Assembly (NCBI GenBank): GCA_014529385.2
Contig: CM043960.1
Location: forward strand, 117,128,043 to 117,192,042
Reading direction: 5' to 3'
Source: Adiantum capillus-veneris
Lineage: Eukaryota > Streptophyta > Polypodiopsida > Polypodiales > Pteridaceae
Length of the DNA stretch: 64,000 bases
This document shows, one piece after another, positions 61,301-64,000 of the stretch. The notes under the pieces were generated by a model. It saw only the letters and a program-made list of their open reading frames with translations, had not been told where the DNA came from and did not search any database. The position numbers and the translations under genes are program-made. Positions within the stretch are counted from its first letter, which is position 1, and each line of letters starts with the position of its first letter.

Positions 61301-61910
61301 TTGTTGGCACAAGTGACTAAATTTCCATGAGGGACAGACTTGAGAGAGTTGAACAATTCACGATGTGAGGTAATGTGCTTTGTAGCACCACTATCGATAT
61401 ACCACACACGTGAACCTGCAGCAATTGACAAGCATGCATCATGGATAGTAGGATTGTAAGTGCACTCTGCACTAAAAGCCCTTCCTACATCAACATTAGC
61501 ATCACATTTCACAGAAGACTCAACAATGGCTGCCTTTGTAGTGGAACCAACATTTGCAGTGGAACCACCCTCTTTCTTCTGAGCCTATTTGGCCTTCAAC
61601 TTAGGACACTGCTTGATTAAGTGATCATTAGCTTTACAATAATGGCAACGCATCTTTTTTTTGCCCTTACCACACCAAAATTGCCAGACACGGTGCTGCC
61701 AGCAGAAGCATTGGGAATAGAATTTTTGCCACTTGCAGCAGAACCATAAGAAGTGGCTGCATTGTTGTTACCACCCTTTCTTTGAGAAGCAATAAAAGCC
61801 TGCTCAATTGCATGCTGTCTTGTCCTGTTTTTTCTCAAAAGTGACTCTTGCAACAACAATGTGCATAATAATGCATCAAAATTGACAACTTTCGAATTTC
61901 CTTGGGTCAT
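58332..61910 (-). pseudogene. Degenerate Ty1/copia gag-pol
   Basis: Minus-strand order: gag C-terminus with zinc knuckle CHYCKANDHLIKQC (about 61647-61606); protease VWYIDSGATKHIT (in 61512-61282); integrase HSDVCGPM, HSDRGGEYM, then a frameshift before the Glu motif (60923-60396); RT (IGMKWVYKLKCKPDG, VLYVDDLLITG, 59665-59018); a one-base loss near 59100; the following thumb part; RNase H SWLSKKQPTMETSSCEAEY to HIEVHYHYVKERLSAG (58826-58332). The N-terminal gag, both LTRs and the last RNase H residues are missing. It is cut at about 61950 by a gypsy element. It is related to the intact copia at 19.4 kb and closest to the fragment at 42.7 kb. Confidence 0.9.
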
Positions 61911-61961
61911 AAGTCTCCAAGTACTAGCAAAAGTCTGGTAAGTATGAAACTATAAGGTCTA

Positions 61962-64000
61962 GATGAATTCCAAAAGATACGAGGTTTTAATAGGGGTCTT
62001 GAAAAAGACTATCGTCTTCATGTCAACACCCAACATCCAAAAAATTTGGAAGAAGCCACCAGTCATGCCCAAAGATATGATGATGACCAAGAGAGAAAGG
62101 GATTTGTTCCCTACTCTAAGAATAATTTTGCTAAGAGAAATGTGGCTAAGAGCCAATAGTAGCGAGGTAGATCTCCGACATGTTCCAAGAGGAATAAGAG
62201 ACAATCTACCTCTCCACGCCCACAAGAGGCTAAGAAGCCTAAGCAACCACAAGATACTCCACGTGGGTCTCTCAGCACTGCTAATTTTGAGCATGCAAAG
62301 AAACACAATTTGTGTTTCAGACGTCTTTCGGACCAACATAACAAGAAGGATTGTCCTCTTTTGCAAGGCAAAGAAAAGACCATGCACATGATGCAACTCC
62401 TCACATTAAATTTATCTCCTAAATATTATGTTGTAGAGGTTCTTCATATGGAAGAAAAGCACAAGTGTTGTGTGCCTACTTCAATGTGGCAGCCCACCTT
62501 TGGCCCCCATGATTTGATTTGCATGCATGGCACGACAACGTGTTTGTATTTTAGTGGATGATGGTGCAACTCATAACTTCCTGAACTTTAAGCTAGTCAA
62601 GAAATTTAGGTTTACACATACTCCCTGGTCCCACAAGTATATGGTAGAGCAGATGTCAAATGATAAAGAAGTATGGGACACGGTAGCTCAAGGGGTTGAG
62701 CTTATTGTTCAAGATCATACGATGACCCTTGACTTTCAAGTTATGAACATGGACCGTGCTGATGTAGTTTTAGGACGGGAGTGGCATGGTTTAGGAAACA
62801 CATTGCACACTAGTTATGAACACAACTCCTTATCCTTTATGGACAATGGTAAGCATGTGCTTTTGCTTGGTGAGAAAAATATACCATCTGCACCTCTTAT
62901 ATGTACAGCCGAGCTTTCTATTTTATAGAAAGCAGATTTAATAGATGAAGTCTTTTTTTGTTACTGCTTGTCTTCGAGTTTTGTGAATTCTCACGAGAAA
63001 AGTGTTGTTAATACTAGTAATGGTATGCAAAGTGCAATGGATTCTAATGATAAACAAGGTGTTAACAAATCTAACAAGCAAAGTGCTCTCAATTTTAATT
63101 CTATTGAGCAACTTGCAACTATTGTAAAACAAAACTTCCAGGAATTACAAGATTCTCCATCCCAGTATAACTCTAGTTTACTTTCTTGTTTTGCATGTCA
63201 AAAGTTGACTCTTACTCACAGAGTATAGTGATTTATTCTCAAGTGATTTACCATCGAGTTTACCCCCTACACGTGATGTGCAGCATCGCATAAATGTCAT
63301 GTTGGGCACTAAACCGGTGAGTAAACCACCTTATCATATGAGTGCTAAAGAAGCCAAGGAGGTTGAGAGTCAGTTGGCTAACTACCTTGCCCATGGTTTC
63401 ATTAGACCTAGCACTTTGCCTTGGGCATCACCAATTCCATTGGTAAAAAAGAAAGATGGTACTATGCGCATGTGTGTAGATTGTCAAGTATTATATGCTA
63501 TAACCATCAAGAACAAGTATCATCTACCTCAAGTAAGTGAGTTGTTTTATCAACTCCATGGGGCAAGATACTATACAAAGATAGATCGTCATTCAGGTTA
63601 CTACCAGGAGCATATCCTTTTGAAAGATATCTCTAAAATTGCCTTTAGAACACGGTTCGAGCATTTTGAATTTTTGTTTATGCCTTTTGGTTTAACCAAT
63701 GCTCCAGCTACATTTATGACACTCATGGATAGTTTCTTACGTCCTTTTCTTGGAAAATTTATTGTGGTTTTCCTTGATGACATCCTCATTTACAGTAAGA
63801 TTGAAAATGAACACATAGAACACTTACGATTAGTGTTCGAATAGCTATAAGCTCACGCTCCGTATGCTAAGCAAAGCAAGTGCGATTTATTTAAAATAGA
63901 GATACATTACCTTGGTCATGTGATCTCTTATTCTGGCATCAAGATGGACACTGACAAGGTCGCTACCATTCTTTGATGGCCACACCCAACACGGTTGATG
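61962..64000 (+). pseudogene. Chromovirus-like gag-protease-RT, decayed and cut by window end
   Basis: The gag C-terminus has a damaged zinc knuckle (CFRRLSDQHNKKDC; second Cys is Arg) at about 62310-62350. Protease frame 62527-62928 has VDDGATHNFLN (usually VDSGATHNF) and ends VVLGREWH. A low-complexity linker follows, then RT from about 63235: [21 protein letters not shown] (usually VDYR), [23 protein letters not shown] and [11 protein letters not shown]. Stops at 63842 and beyond break the frame; RT continues to the window end. The left edge at about 61962 abuts the copia relic. No LTR seen. Confidence 0.85.

Overview
The window is repeat-dominated nuclear DNA of a land plant. The evidence is the mix of intact and decayed Ty1/copia and Ty3/gypsy retrotransposons, including a chromodomain integrase (chromovirus) and a Tat-type pol with two RNase H domains, a hAT transposase relic, tRNA-derived SINE heads and very long CT/GA and GT/AC microsatellites. 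A Penelope-like reverse transcriptase relic would be unusual in a flowering plant and hints at a fern, lycophyte, bryophyte or conifer, but I cannot name the species. I see no conserved single-copy host gene. Nearly every long reading frame belongs to a mobile element or is a microsatellite artefact.

Layout. 1-3.7 kb: a broken coiled-coil ORF that runs into a polypurine tract and an LTR, then unclassified reading frames with splice-like sites. 3.9-6.8 kb: CT/CA-rich microsatellite country and an LTR-like promoter block. 7.8-9.0 kb: a gag-protease scrap and an old copia LTR with primer-binding site (PBS). 9-18.2 kb: AT-rich, highly decayed DNA with three long GT tracts and the Penelope-like RT relic on the minus strand. 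18.2-19.1 kb: a SINE head and CT tracts. 19,101-24,282: a young, apparently intact copia element (minus strand, 277-bp LTRs, ATTTT target duplication) inside the RT gene of an older copia. 24.3-26.8 kb: the rest of that older copia and the 5' end of another. 27,314-37,878: a complete but mutated chromovirus (minus strand, 2.7-kb LTRs, AAGTA target duplication). 38.8-41.2 kb: a hAT relic. 41.3-43.6 kb: Tat and copia fragments. 43.6-49.1 kb: a gag-only chromovirus with 1.9-kb LTRs. 49.1-52.4 kb: Tat pol, open except for two stops, followed by LTR-like DNA to about 54.9 kb. 55.5-58.1 kb: a chromovirus LTR remnant, a second SINE head and a ~150-bp AT-rich satellite array. 58.3-61.9 kb: a degenerate copia on the minus strand. 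62-64 kb: a chromovirus gag-protease-RT cut by the window end.

How the pieces work together. Only the 19.1-24.3 kb copia looks able to make a full set of proteins: gag, protease, integrase, RT and RNase H in one 1,398-codon frame, with PBS, polypurine tract (PPT) and near-identical LTRs. The most interesting inference concerns the chromovirus at 27.3-37.9 kb. Its gag frame and an extra frame upstream of gag both open exactly at a TAG that could be a splice acceptor and have no usable start codon. A short reading frame in the 5' LTR, starting with ATG GCC CCG and ending at a phase-compatible GTAGAT donor, could supply the start to either one. A related LTR at 47.2-49.1 kb carries a similarly placed ATG GCC CCG block.
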